Assembly (NCBI GenBank): GCA_965248155.1 | Contig: CBDFIO010000002.1 | Location: 186,001-250,000 of the forward strand | DNA: 64,000 nt | DNA from: RFSX01 sp965248155 | GTDB taxonomy: Bacteria > Bacteroidota > Bacteroidia > Chitinophagales > Saprospiraceae | Direction: 5' to 3' | Shown: positions 54,414-62,251 of the stretch, piece by piece | Numbering within the stretch: position 1 is the first letter of the stretch | Layout: each line of letters opens with the position of its first letter | Program-made: the position numbers and the translations under genes | Notes under the pieces: model-generated | Database searches by the model: none | Told to the model about the DNA's origin: nothing | The model's input: the letters and a program-made list of their open reading frames with translations, nothing else

Positions 54414-55175
54414 ATGAGTAGAGGAAAGATAGCTTTTATTGATTCCGGAATTGGTGGCTTGACTGTTTTACACCAAGCCCTATTATTGATACCGGGCGAA
54501 AATTATATTTATTATGCGGATACGGACAATGTACCATATGGAACAAAGTCAAAAAAAGAAATAAGGCGTCTCGTTTTTTCTGCGACCAACAAACTGAGTT
54601 CCTATGATCTTAAGGCCTTGGTTATCGCTTGTAACACTGCTACTAGTGTTGTCGTCAAAAAATTAAGAGAAAAGTATGATTTTCCAATTATTGGAATGGA
54701 ACCCGCCATAAAGCCAGCCCTACAAATAAGTCCGGAAGGAGGAATACTACTTTGTGCTACGAAAAGAACAATCAAAGAAAAAAAGCTAAAGCACCTTATT
54801 AAATCATTGAATGCAAAATCTAAAATTGAAGCACTTAGTCTGCAGAAACTTGTCACATTTGCAGAACACAGGGATTTTGATTCTCCAAAAGTTGAAAAGT
54901 ATTTAAGAAAGAAGTTTGCCCAATTACAATGGAAGGATATTAATGTATTGGTTTTGGGCTGTACGCATTTCATTTTTTACAAAAAATTGATTCTGAAATT
55001 GGCCCCGAAGAATATCTCTATAGTTGATGGTAATTTAGGGACTGTTCAACGGTTAAATTCACTTATTGAATCACAAGTAGCCGGACAAAAAGAAGATACA
55101 ATATGGCTTGATTCAGGTAGAATAGTAGAAAGTGAAGACTTCAATTCAACTATGAAATATATGGAAGATCTTTAA
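54414..55175 (+). CDS. murI: Glutamate racemase
   Basis: The 253-aa enzyme interconverts L- and D-glutamate for peptidoglycan. The N-terminal motif FIDSGIGGLTVL, the catalytic Cys73 in IACNTATSVV and Cys183 in VLGCTHFIFY are all present, with YYADTDNVPYGTKS between them. The start is preceded by TAATTTCG, close to the -7 consensus. It is followed, tail to tail, by a remnant of a START-like gene. Confidence 0.93.
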   Translation: MSRGKIAFIDSGIGGLTVLHQALLLIPGENYIYYADTDNVPYGTKSKKEIRRLVFSATNKLSSYDLKALVIACNTATSVVVKKLREKYDFPIIGMEPAIKPALQISPEGGILLCATKRTIKEKKLKHLIKSLNAKSKIEALSLQKLVTFAEHRDFDSPKVEKYLRKKFAQLQWKDINVLVLGCTHFIFYKKLILKLAPKNISIVDGNLGTVQRLNSLIESQVAGQKEDTIWLDSGRIVESEDFNSTMKYMEDL

Positions 55176-55421
55176 TCATTTATTTTGCGTTCCGTCTATT
55201 TGGCTCTTCTTATATTGACCGGAATTCACCATTTTAAATAATGATTCCATAGTTTCGATAGGTCCATGTAATCGTCCTTTTAATTCTTTTATATCATAAT
55301 CCTAGAGCTTTCTAACGAATACTTGTATTTGATTTCTATCTTTTGCCAATGTCCATTCATTTTTAGGAACATCTCCAACAAACAAAACACGAAGTGCAAC
55401 TAAGAGAAGAATTGATTTTAT
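55176..55421 (-). pseudogene. Remnant of a START-domain-like gene
   Basis: One minus-strand frame reads ATA (in place of a start codon), then KSILLLVALRVLFVGDVPKN, EWTLAKDRNQIQVFVRKL, an in-frame TAG at 55304-55302, then DYDIKELKGRLHGPIETMES, LFKMVNSGQYKKSQIDGTQN, K and TGA. The W.L.KD...I.VF.RK pattern at the N-terminus of a secreted protein resembles Bacteroidetes START-like lipid-binding domains, which run about 200 residues. This is therefore a short, stop-containing leftover. The family assignment is tentative; the frame itself is clear. Confidence 0.5.
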
Positions 55422-55824
55422 ACTATACCGAAACCAAAACCATGAAGATAGGATTTGAAAAGACAAAAAAATTAGCAGTAATAAAACTGCTAATCTTTAG
55501 TAAAACCCATTAACATTCTACCATTTGCTTTCGGAAGCTTGTTAGATCCGTACACTGACATTCGATATTCTATCGCACCCTAAAGCAATAACTTTATCTT
55601 TTATTCAATGAGAAAGACCTCAGTAAATTGTATTTTTTTGTTTCATTTAGTAAATCGGATTATAAATGTTTGAATCAATTAATATTTCAAAATAGCTTTG
55701 TTTATAATTATCACCTAAGCACCTATATTTCAGACAAGTAAATCATAGAAAACATCTATCCAGAAATCAAAATTCTATTATTAAAAACAAATTGGTAAAC
55801 TAGCATACATAAATAATCAATAAA
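55422..55824. other. Non-coding interval with gene debris
   Basis: Contains a strong minus-strand terminator (55465-55494). Upstream of it, overlapping its stem, is a 26-codon minus-strand tail ending in YGSNKLPKANGRMLMGFTKD and TAG, which looks like the C-terminus of a lost gene. Nothing else is recognisable up to the FMN reductase gene. Confidence 0.45.
55465..55494 (-). terminator. Terminator of a lost minus-strand gene
   Basis: A perfect 9-bp stem ATTAGCAGT/ACTGCTAAT with a six-base loop, followed on the minus strand by a T run of six or more. The TAG of a 26-codon peptide tail overlaps the stem. Confidence 0.75.
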
Positions 55825-56334
55825 ATGGGAGAAAAAGCCATAATCGTTCTTGGTAGTTCAAATCAAAATGGTGAAACCAAAAAAATGGTTGACTACTTAC
55901 TAGATAAGGGCTCTATCAGTTTTATTGATCTATCGAAAAAATCAATCGCTCACTTTGATTATGAATTTAGAAATAGGGATGATGATTTCCTTGAAACTAT
56001 TCAGTCCATATTAGAATATGAGGTCATCATTTTTGCTACCCCTGTTTATTGGTACACAATGAGTGGGAGGATGAAGGTGTTTTTTGACAGAATAAGTGAT
56101 TTGCTTAAAATCGAAAAGGAAACTGGACGACAATTGAGAGGAAAAGTTATGGCTGTTCTGAGTTGTGGGAGTGACGATATTCTAAAGGATGGTTTTCATA
56201 TGCCTTTTATAGAATCTGCAAACTATCTAGGCATGCAATACCTCTCAAACGTACATTGTTGGCTTGAAAACGATGTCATTCCAGAACATGTAAAAGATAA
56301 ATTAGACAATTTTTATAAACTAGTAATTGATTAG
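55825..56334 (+). CDS. NAD(P)H-dependent FMN reductase-like flavoprotein
   Basis: The 169-aa protein has the flavodoxin-like fold of NADPH-dependent FMN reductases: the phosphate loop IVLGSSNQNGETKKMVDYLL near the N-terminus, then EVIIFATPVYWYTMSGRMKV and FFDRISDLLKIEK. It should bind FMN and reduce quinones, azo or nitro compounds or flavin; the substrate is unknown. Its 3' end overlaps the convergent TetR-type gene by 15 bases. A regulator sharing a 3' end with a flavoprotein of this type often responds to the same electrophiles, which is inference. Confidence 0.85.
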   Translation: MGEKAIIVLGSSNQNGETKKMVDYLLDKGSISFIDLSKKSIAHFDYEFRNRDDDFLETIQSILEYEVIIFATPVYWYTMSGRMKVFFDRISDLLKIEKETGRQLRGKVMAVLSCGSDDILKDGFHMPFIESANYLGMQYLSNVHCWLENDVIPEHVKDKLDNFYKLVID

Positions 56335-56997
56335 TCCTTTTGTGAGAAGTTCGCTTGCAGTTTTTAGTTGGAGTTTTTTAAGCATTACTAAGTCGACATT
56401 AAAGAGTGGTTTTATGTTTTTCCCTGATGCCGCCAAAACTTTTATATATCCAATTGATGCGGTCCAGGCTGCCAATGTAACCAGCATTGGATCGATGTTT
56501 TGACTTATGCTTCCATCCAATTTTCCTCTTTCAATTTCCTGAACTGTGAGTTTAAACGGTAAGTTTTGTATATCCTGTATTTTTCTAAAATAAATGCTTT
56601 CTTTAATCCCATCAGTAAGTTTTTGAACATTAGAACCATGGGATGTAGAACGTATCAATTCGAAGTAACTTAAAAGTGCTTCAGAGTAAAGGTAATTTTC
56701 TTCACAGAACTCAATAAAAAGATTAAAAATAGCCAAGGTGCTTTGTAGGCCTGAACTACTGCTATACATGGTAAGATGGTTATAATACTTGTCTATCAGA
56801 AGCTGAAGTGCTTTGTGAGTAACAGCTAATTGGAGATTTTCTTTACTTTGAAAATATGTATATAAAGTTACTTTTGTAATCCCTGCTTCGGATGCAATAT
56901 CTTCCATTTTAGCATTAATAAATCCGACTTGTTCAAATACTTTTTCAGTGGCATCAATTATACGTTGCTCCTTTATGTTCTTCTTGGCAAGTTTCAT
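56320..56997 (-). CDS. TetR-family transcriptional regulator
   Basis: The 225-aa protein has the TetR N-terminal helix-turn-helix: RIIDATEKVFEQVGFINAKM, then EDIASEAGITKVTLYTYFQSKENL. The C-terminal ligand domain is not diagnostic. It diverges from the 120-aa membrane protein gene across a 58-base spacer that holds a TATATTTG promoter box and an inverted repeat. That gene and the overlapping FMN reductase are its likely targets. Confidence 0.92.
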   Translation of the reverse strand: MKLAKKNIKEQRIIDATEKVFEQVGFINAKMEDIASEAGITKVTLYTYFQSKENLQLAVTHKALQLLIDKYYNHLTMYSSSSGLQSTLAIFNLFIEFCEENYLYSEALLSYFELIRSTSHGSNVQKLTDGIKESIYFRKIQDIQNLPFKLTVQEIERGKLDGSISQNIDPMLVTLAAWTASIGYIKVLAASGKNIKPLFNVDLVMLKKLQLKTASELLTKGLINY

Positions 56998-57022
56998 TAA
57001 TAATACTTAACTAAGGGTTTAA

Positions 57023-57030
57023 TATATTTG
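57023..57030 (+). promoter_or_regulatory. Candidate promoter -7 box of the 120-aa membrane protein gene
   Basis: TATATTTG is an exact match to TAnnTTTG, 25 bases upstream of the start codon at 57056. A -33 element is not obvious. Confidence 0.45.
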
Positions 57031-57057
57031 ATTCGAAGTAAAGATATTTAATCAAAT
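57026..57057. promoter_or_regulatory. Candidate TetR-type operator
   Basis: ATTTGATT (57026-57033) and its complement AATCAAAT (57050-57057) flank a 16-base spacer that covers the promoter's start region and reaches the start codon. The position between a TetR-type gene and a divergent target suggests an operator, but the arms are short and AT-rich. Confidence 0.35.
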
Positions 57058-57418
57058 GAAATATGCATTATTAATTAGTGGCTTAGTAGAATTGTCCGGA
57101 GGTATCGTTCTTTATTTATTTCCACACTTGATTGTGAATCCCATTCAGTCAAATCTTGCAATATTTAAGCTTTATGGACTTTCTGCCATCATAATAGGAT
57201 TAATAAATTTATTTGCATACAGACATTATGAAGAAACAAGATTTTTCAAAATTCTATTTCTATTAATGTTCTTCTTTCATGGAGCAATAGCTATGATTTG
57301 TTATGGTATAGCGCAAGACAGCTTTACAAAAAATTCCTTTGCTATTGTGACTCATCTGATCTTATTTGGCATATTTTTGTTTACTTATTTAAAGGATTTG
57401 AAACCTAACTCCTTATAA
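57056..57418 (+). CDS. Four-TM integral membrane protein (unknown)
   Basis: The 120-aa protein has four hydrophobic segments: ALLISGLVELSGGIVLYLFP, LYGLSAIIIGLINLFAY, ILFLLMFFFHGAIAMICYGI and IVTHLILFGIFLFTY. It has the size and pattern of DUF4345-like or DoxX-like small membrane proteins but no decisive motif. The divergent TetR-type gene and shared regulatory spacer suggest it is under that regulator's control. Confidence 0.65.
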   Translation: MKYALLISGLVELSGGIVLYLFPHLIVNPIQSNLAIFKLYGLSAIIIGLINLFAYRHYEETRFFKILFLLMFFFHGAIAMICYGIAQDSFTKNSFAIVTHLILFGIFLFTYLKDLKPNSL

Positions 57419-57640
57419 ACCCTGGCATTAAATTGCGAACATTTTTAAAAAAAAATAATTAGATTTATAGTTCTATTCTTTTTTTTAATTCACCCTTGAT
57501 TTTGGTAATAGTTAGAAACCATGATTAATCTGGCTTGATTTTTAAGTGTTTACACTTATAAAAAGATCTTAATTCAAGCTTATTTTTGATATCAAATCCT
57601 GTGTTCCTACTAATTTTTTGTTGAATGAAAACAATCTAAC

Positions 57641-58183
57641 ATGATCAAAGGGTCTATTGTTACTGCTACATTTTTTATTCTATTGTTTAGTTTCTCTCAA
57701 GTTTCGTCTCAGGTACAGGAGGATTTTTTCTTTGGTATGGGCGAAATAGGTGATATTACAATAGAGACAAGCCATTCTCAGGCTATTAATCCTCCTGAAA
57801 ATACTTTAAATCAAAAAGGATATAAACCCAACTTAAATGCTGCGTCTCGATTTTTAAGCAAAGCTACTTTGGGCTATAGTTATGAAGACATTGAGGAGGC
57901 TGCAGATACAGGAATAGAAGACTGGGTTAAAATACAATTAAACAAACACGGTATGGGCTTTTCTAATTTCTTTAAGACCATACTTGGCAAGGACAGTATT
58001 ATTCTACCTCTTTTTGCCTTCAATATTGGTGTTGAGATAGCTCAAATTATTATTGTTATTATCTGTATCAGCTTAAGTTGGTTGGTAGTGGTCAAACTAA
58101 AACTAAACAGGAAATTCTGGATATGGAGTACTTCTTCAATTATTGCGCTTTGGTCATTGAGCTTGATACTTGAGAGAATCTGA
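57641..58183 (+). CDS. Chimeric protein: DUF1800 N-terminus fused in frame to HupE/UreJ-like C-terminus
   Basis: The 180-aa frame starts with a signal peptide (MIKGSIVTATFFILLFSFSQ) and, after a linker, the N-terminal hallmark of DUF1800 proteins: NAASRFLSKATLGYSYEDIE, EAADTGIEDWVKIQLN. DUF1800 proteins normally continue for 400 or more residues. Instead the sequence switches at about residue 105 to KHGMGFSNFFKTILGKDSII, LPLFAFNIGVEIAQIIIVII and two more hydrophobic stretches. That is the C-terminal half of HupE/UreJ-type membrane proteins, recognisable by HGxGFSN..K and FxxGxExxQ. The best explanation is a deletion between two adjacent same-strand genes that happened to keep the frame. Whether the fusion is expressed or functional is unknown. 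Confidence 0.7.
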   Translation: MIKGSIVTATFFILLFSFSQVSSQVQEDFFFGMGEIGDITIETSHSQAINPPENTLNQKGYKPNLNAASRFLSKATLGYSYEDIEEAADTGIEDWVKIQLNKHGMGFSNFFKTILGKDSIILPLFAFNIGVEIAQIIIVIICISLSWLVVVKLKLNRKFWIWSTSSIIALWSLSLILERI

Positions 58184-58435
58184 TTCTAATACTCAAAAGA
58201 TATTCAGATCCCTTAAAAAGCCTTATACGTGCATCAATACAGGATCCACATTCATGTTTAATACACTTTAATTCCGGCTTAAATAGTTATTGCAGTAAGA
58301 TTAAATATTATGTGATTATATCAGCATATATCTGGGTATTACTTAAACTTAGAGTATGTTTTTATTTTTTATTATTGGTCTTTCTGATTTAGCTTAAAAA
58401 TGTATCTTAGGACTCTTTGTACACATAAAATCTAA
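58184..58435. other. Non-coding interval
   Basis: AT-rich, no gene or clear hairpin. TAA at 58433-58435 closes the frame ahead of the upstream extension of the following membrane protein gene. Confidence 0.5.
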
Positions 58436-58555
58436 ATCATAAAGAGTTCTTATAAATATGGCTTAATAGCATTTTATTATGCTGTTATCACATTCGTAAT
58501 ATCATACCTGGCGTTTGGTAATCGTGTCTTTAATTTAAACAGCATTCAATTCAAT

Positions 58556-60664
58556 ATGAGTGGTGATGGATTTAAAAACATGTTTACATTCATTTTTCAC
58601 TACCGATATGGCAATGGGCTTTGGTTTGATGGCTTCATGTATCCTTTTGGAGATTATCTGGTCTACACAGATGCTCAACCAGCATTATGCTTATTTACAA
58701 AAATTCTAAAATCCGTTGGTATAAATTTTACAGGATATGAAGTATTGGTCATTCAGTTATTACCGCTCATTTCAATATTCGTAGCCGGTTTACTTCTTTT
58801 CAAAATAATGAAGGAGTTTAACCAACCAACATGGTGGATCTTATTAGTAACAGCTGGTTGTTTGATTCTTAGTCCCCAGTTGCATAGAATTCCCAGCCAC
58901 ATGTCCTTGTCTTACTTCTTTGTTATTCCATTATACTGGCTTATGTTAATCCGGTATCAAAAGAAAAATAATACAGTCAGATTCATAATAATTGGAATTC
59001 TCAGTCTTCTATTAATTGGATTTATACATGCCTATTTGTTATTAATGGTTTGTTTATTCTATTCCGCTTACTTTTTGGTCAAAGCAGTAATTAAAAGAAA
59101 GGCCGACTTCGCTGTAATAATTGTTTCCCTCAGTGCTCTGTTGTTGTACTATTTTATCAATGTTTACTTGGATCCGTATACCGACAGACCGATCAATCCG
59201 TATGGTGCACTGCAATACAAAGTAGAGCGGAATGACTTATTTCCGTTTTATGGTTGGTTCAAGTATTTGCTAGAAGGGAAGGCTAATATTCGCTTTTCAA
59301 TCTTTGATGGATATTGTTACCCAGGAATATTAATATTCATTGCACCCATATTGGTATTATTTGGTTTTATAAAGAAAAAACAGATTTCAAAAATTGAAAT
59401 TCAAAAAATCCAACCTTACTTTTTTGCAAGTATTTTAGTTTTATTGTTTGCAATGGGTACACATTTGATAGCAACTGATTTAAAGATATTAGAATGGATT
59501 CCTCCACTTAAACAATTCAGGGCTCTCGGACGATTATCATGGCCTTTCTACTATGTCGCATTTATTAGTCTTGCAGTATACTTCTACGAAATTTTTAAAA
59601 AGGCAAGCAAAACTGTTCAAATTATTGTATTTGGCATTGTATTATTATTCTGGGCTAAAGACGGATATGATTTCAGTCGTATTACTTTTGTAAATGTCGA
59701 AAAATATGGGTCGGAAAATTTATTCGAAAAACATACACAAATTAAAGACCTCTTAGATTTAAAAAATATACCCTATTCGAGATATGATGCTGTTCTTACT
59801 TTACCCACGACAGCAGAAGGTGATGAGGTGTTTTACACCCATGACAATTTTTTTGTAAAAACAAGAACATTTCCATTTGCAGCTCAAACAGGGATCCCTT
59901 TAATGAGCCAATATATGTCTCGAAGTTCAATAGGGCGTTCACTCCAAATTAATCAATTGGCAAGCTCGGATTTTATAGATAAAGAATTAGTGAAAGAAAT
60001 GTCTCATACAAAATTGCTAATGGTTTTAGCTAAAGAGGATCATGACTTATTTTCACATTTAACAGATAAGTCCCTATTTATTGGGAATACAAAATTTCTT
60101 GAGATTTTTGAATTGGATCTAAATGCATTAGCAGAAGCAAAACTTCTCAGTAAAAGTAAATTGACTGATTTTGATGACTCAAAACCTATTTTTTACAATG
60201 ATTTTGAAAATGAAAATAGTGCTGTTCCTGGTCTGTTGAGTAGTTCATCGAAAAAAATAACAGAATCTACTTTACTCAACGAATTACATGTTCAAGATTC
60301 CATTTACTCAGAATTAGAATTTTCAATTTGGCTACAAATCAAGCCTGAGAATAATGATGTAATTATTGCACTTGTTAAATTTTGGGATGACAATAATAAA
60401 TTTCTGTCAGAAATATATTTTAGGGACGTTGATTTTAAAAAATTTGAAATTTACAAGAACTGGATCAGACTTTCTCAAGTTATTGACATCCCCGATTCAG
60501 CTCATAAAATAGATTGGTATGTTACAGCAAAAGATGTCAATGTAGATCATGCCTGTATTAGAAATACAAATCAATCCTTCGTCATTCCCCTTGAATCAAA
60601 TTTTGTGTTATTTGATAATTACATTTGCAAAACTGAATTAGAAGAGATTAAAAGTGATGAATAA
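58556..60664 (+). CDS. Large polytopic membrane protein, GT-C glycosyltransferase-like
   Basis: The 702-aa protein has about ten hydrophobic segments in residues 60-390 and a soluble C-terminal domain of about 290 residues. The N-terminal MSGDGFKNMFTFIFHYRYG followed by FMYPFGDYLVYTDAQP is like the first extracytoplasmic loop of GT-C type transferases that use polyprenyl-linked sugars. The usual first helix is missing after this Met. In the same frame upstream (58439-58555), codons read KSSYKYGLIAFYYAVITFVI and on to FGNRVFNLNSIQFN, a plausible first helix, with ATA where a start should be. The native start may be lost or non-canonical. It overlaps the next gene by eight bases. Confidence 0.6.
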   Translation: MSGDGFKNMFTFIFHYRYGNGLWFDGFMYPFGDYLVYTDAQPALCLFTKILKSVGINFTGYEVLVIQLLPLISIFVAGLLLFKIMKEFNQPTWWILLVTAGCLILSPQLHRIPSHMSLSYFFVIPLYWLMLIRYQKKNNTVRFIIIGILSLLLIGFIHAYLLLMVCLFYSAYFLVKAVIKRKADFAVIIVSLSALLLYYFINVYLDPYTDRPINPYGALQYKVERNDLFPFYGWFKYLLEGKANIRFSIFDGYCYPGILIFIAPILVLFGFIKKKQISKIEIQKIQPYFFASILVLLFAMGTHLIATDLKILEWIPPLKQFRALGRLSWPFYYVAFISLAVYFYEIFKKASKTVQIIVFGIVLLFWAKDGYDFSRITFVNVEKYGSENLFEKHTQIKDLLDLKNIPYSRYDAVLTLPTTAEGDEVFYTHDNFFVKTRTFPFAAQTGIPLMSQYMSRSSIGRSLQINQLASSDFIDKELVKEMSHTKLLMVLAKEDHDLFSHLTDKSLFIGNTKFLEIFELDLNALAEAKLLSKSKLTDFDDSKPIFYNDFENENSAVPGLLSSSSKKITESTLLNELHVQDSIYSELEFSIWLQIKPENNDVIIALVKFWDDNNKFLSEIYFRDVDFKKFEIYKNWIRLSQVIDIPDSAHKIDWYVTAKDVNVDHACIRNTNQSFVIPLESNFVLFDNYICKTELEEIKSDE

Positions 60665-61118
60665 ATTATTGCAATTTGAATTGGTTTGGATAATGATAAC
60701 TATAGTTCTTTGTTCACTCCTTATGCTACCTGTTTACACAAATCTTGGCTTAGCCTATCCCTTTTACAAAAGCAACATAATATGTATTGTTATTGCGACC
60801 ACCTTTATCCGTTATATCTTTTTGCTTAAACATCATTACCTTATTCTGGCTAAATGGATAAAGTGGTTATTTATATTTATTCCTATTCCGGTATTTCTAT
60901 TTCTTATAGATGTTGTTACAGAATTTCAGGGATTCTATGATGAGGAAGGAATATATTCCATTATGCATTCTGTGGCACAAAAAACAAAAAAAGGACTCGC
61001 CTCTTATATTAAAAATCAAATGATGTTCTTTTGGGCTGCTGCTTTTATTTCTAATGCGGTTATGCCTATCAGGATGGTCATTTCTCTCTGGAGAGAGATC
61101 AATAAAGGAACACATTGA
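60657..61118 (+). CDS. Four-TM membrane protein (unknown), coupled to the GT-C-like gene
   Basis: I start at the ATG of MNKLLQFELVWIMITIVLCS rather than the GTG one codon before. The 153-aa protein has hydrophobic segments near the start, in the middle (YPFYKSNIICIVIATTFI and WLFIFIPIPVFLFLIDV) and near the end (MMFFWAAAFISNAVMPIRMV). No family name can be given with confidence. Its start lies eight bases inside the preceding frame, so the two are translationally coupled. Confidence 0.65.
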   Translation: MNKLLQFELVWIMITIVLCSLLMLPVYTNLGLAYPFYKSNIICIVIATTFIRYIFLLKHHYLILAKWIKWLFIFIPIPVFLFLIDVVTEFQGFYDEEGIYSIMHSVAQKTKKGLASYIKNQMMFFWAAAFISNAVMPIRMVISLWREINKGTH

Positions 61119-61140
61119 TAATAAATATTGAATTTTGAAT

Positions 61141-61499
61141 ATGAATAAAATAGAAGAATTTAATGTCTATAGAGAAAAAATGAATGATCGTATTTTTTCT
61201 CAAGACAACAAAGTATTAAAGCGATTTTTTAGCTTAGATAATCAGACTTATGCAGATGGTGCATTATCAGAAAAAGTTAAAGAATTACTGGGATTGGTAG
61301 CCTCAATGGTTTTGCGTTGTGACGATTGCATCAGCTATCACCTTGGAACTTGTCACAAACTTGGAGTTACTACTGAAGAGGTCTTTGAAGTCTTCTCTAT
61401 CGCCAATCTTGTTGGTGGTTCGTTGTGATGATATATATATGCATACCTCATACGAGAAGAGCTGTAGAATACTGGGATGCACTTAATGAAGCATCTTAA
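61141..61499 (+). pseudogene. Carboxymuconolactone decarboxylase/AhpD-like protein, frameshifted near the C-terminus
   Basis: From MNKIEEFNVYREKMNDRIFS the frame continues through FFSLDNQTYADGALSEKVKE and LLGLVASMVLRCDDCISYHL to SIANLVGGSL. The CxxC redox pair and following His are those of AhpD-like proteins. A TGA then ends the frame at 61428, right at a short TA-rich run (GATGATATATATATGC). In another frame the expected tail resumes: IPHTRRAVEYWDALNEAS and TAA at 61499. The last 20 or so residues are thus cut off. The truncated protein keeps its redox Cys pair and might retain activity. Tail overlaps the convergent glycosyltransferase gene. Confidence 0.75.
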
Positions 61500-62224
61500 G
61501 CAAAGAGTGCAATTCTTAAATAGGAAATGAACTCCTTTACCAATTTTAAGTTTGATATTTTACTTAAGGTTATATTGTCCCGTAACTTGACCTGCTGAAG
61601 TCCCATTTTAAAATTACCATTACTTAATTTTTTTAAGAACTCAACATCAATGAGGTAACGATTGGTTTTGGTTGAAAGAAAAATGTCTTTCATATTTTTT
61701 GTGAATACTTTTAAACCACATTGTGTATCGTCTGTAGGTAATTTTAAAAATTGACGATTTATATCTTTGAGTTTTAATGAAATCCACCTTCTTCTCCCGG
61801 AAATATGTTCATAGTAGGATTCATCCCTCACTCCGATGACTGCATCCAATTTTGAATCCAGCAATTTTTGAATCATACTCTCCATAGATCCATAAGTGTA
61901 AGGAAAATCATGATCCGTGTACATTATTACATCACCTCCACTCACACTGACTCCTTGTCGAAGCGCATATCCTTTTCCTTTATTTTTAGGATAGCTAATC
62001 CATTTTGATTCTTCAATCTGCTCAGTGATGTTTTGTTTCCCTTTTGAAAGGTCTCTAATGTTTCCATCATCAACTAGAATTAATCTTGTTATCACATTAT
62101 CTTCCAATCTAGATTTCAAAACTTTATATTGCCTTATAACTTCAAGATCCCAAGCATTAGGAGGGTTGAAAACAGGTAGAATGATATCGAGTTTTAGACT
62201 TTCGATGATTGAATTTTTATGCAA
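61496..62224 (-). CDS. Family 2 glycosyltransferase
   Basis: The 242-aa protein has the GT-A fold start LDIILPVFNPPNAWDLEVIR, the nucleotide-binding LILVDDGNIRDLS (51 onward), KNKGKGYALRQGVSVSGGDV, and the metal-binding Asp-His-Asp at 104-106 (MYTDHDFPYTYGSMES). TQCGLKVF near 170 resembles the acceptor-side motif of dolichyl/polyprenyl-phosphate sugar synthases. It has no C-terminal membrane helices, so it is probably soluble or peripheral. The start codon is TTG at 62224; no ATG gives the conserved N-terminus. It is divergent from the TonB-dependent receptor with 27 bases between starts. Confidence 0.85.
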   Translation of the reverse strand: MHKNSIIESLKLDIILPVFNPPNAWDLEVIRQYKVLKSRLEDNVITRLILVDDGNIRDLSKGKQNITEQIEESKWISYPKNKGKGYALRQGVSVSGGDVIMYTDHDFPYTYGSMESMIQKLLDSKLDAVIGVRDESYYEHISGRRRWISLKLKDINRQFLKLPTDDTQCGLKVFTKNMKDIFLSTKTNRYLIDVEFLKKLSNGNFKMGLQQVKLRDNITLSKISNLKLVKEFISYLRIALFA

Positions 62225-62251
62225 AGAAAGAAAAGAAATAATTTTATTCGC

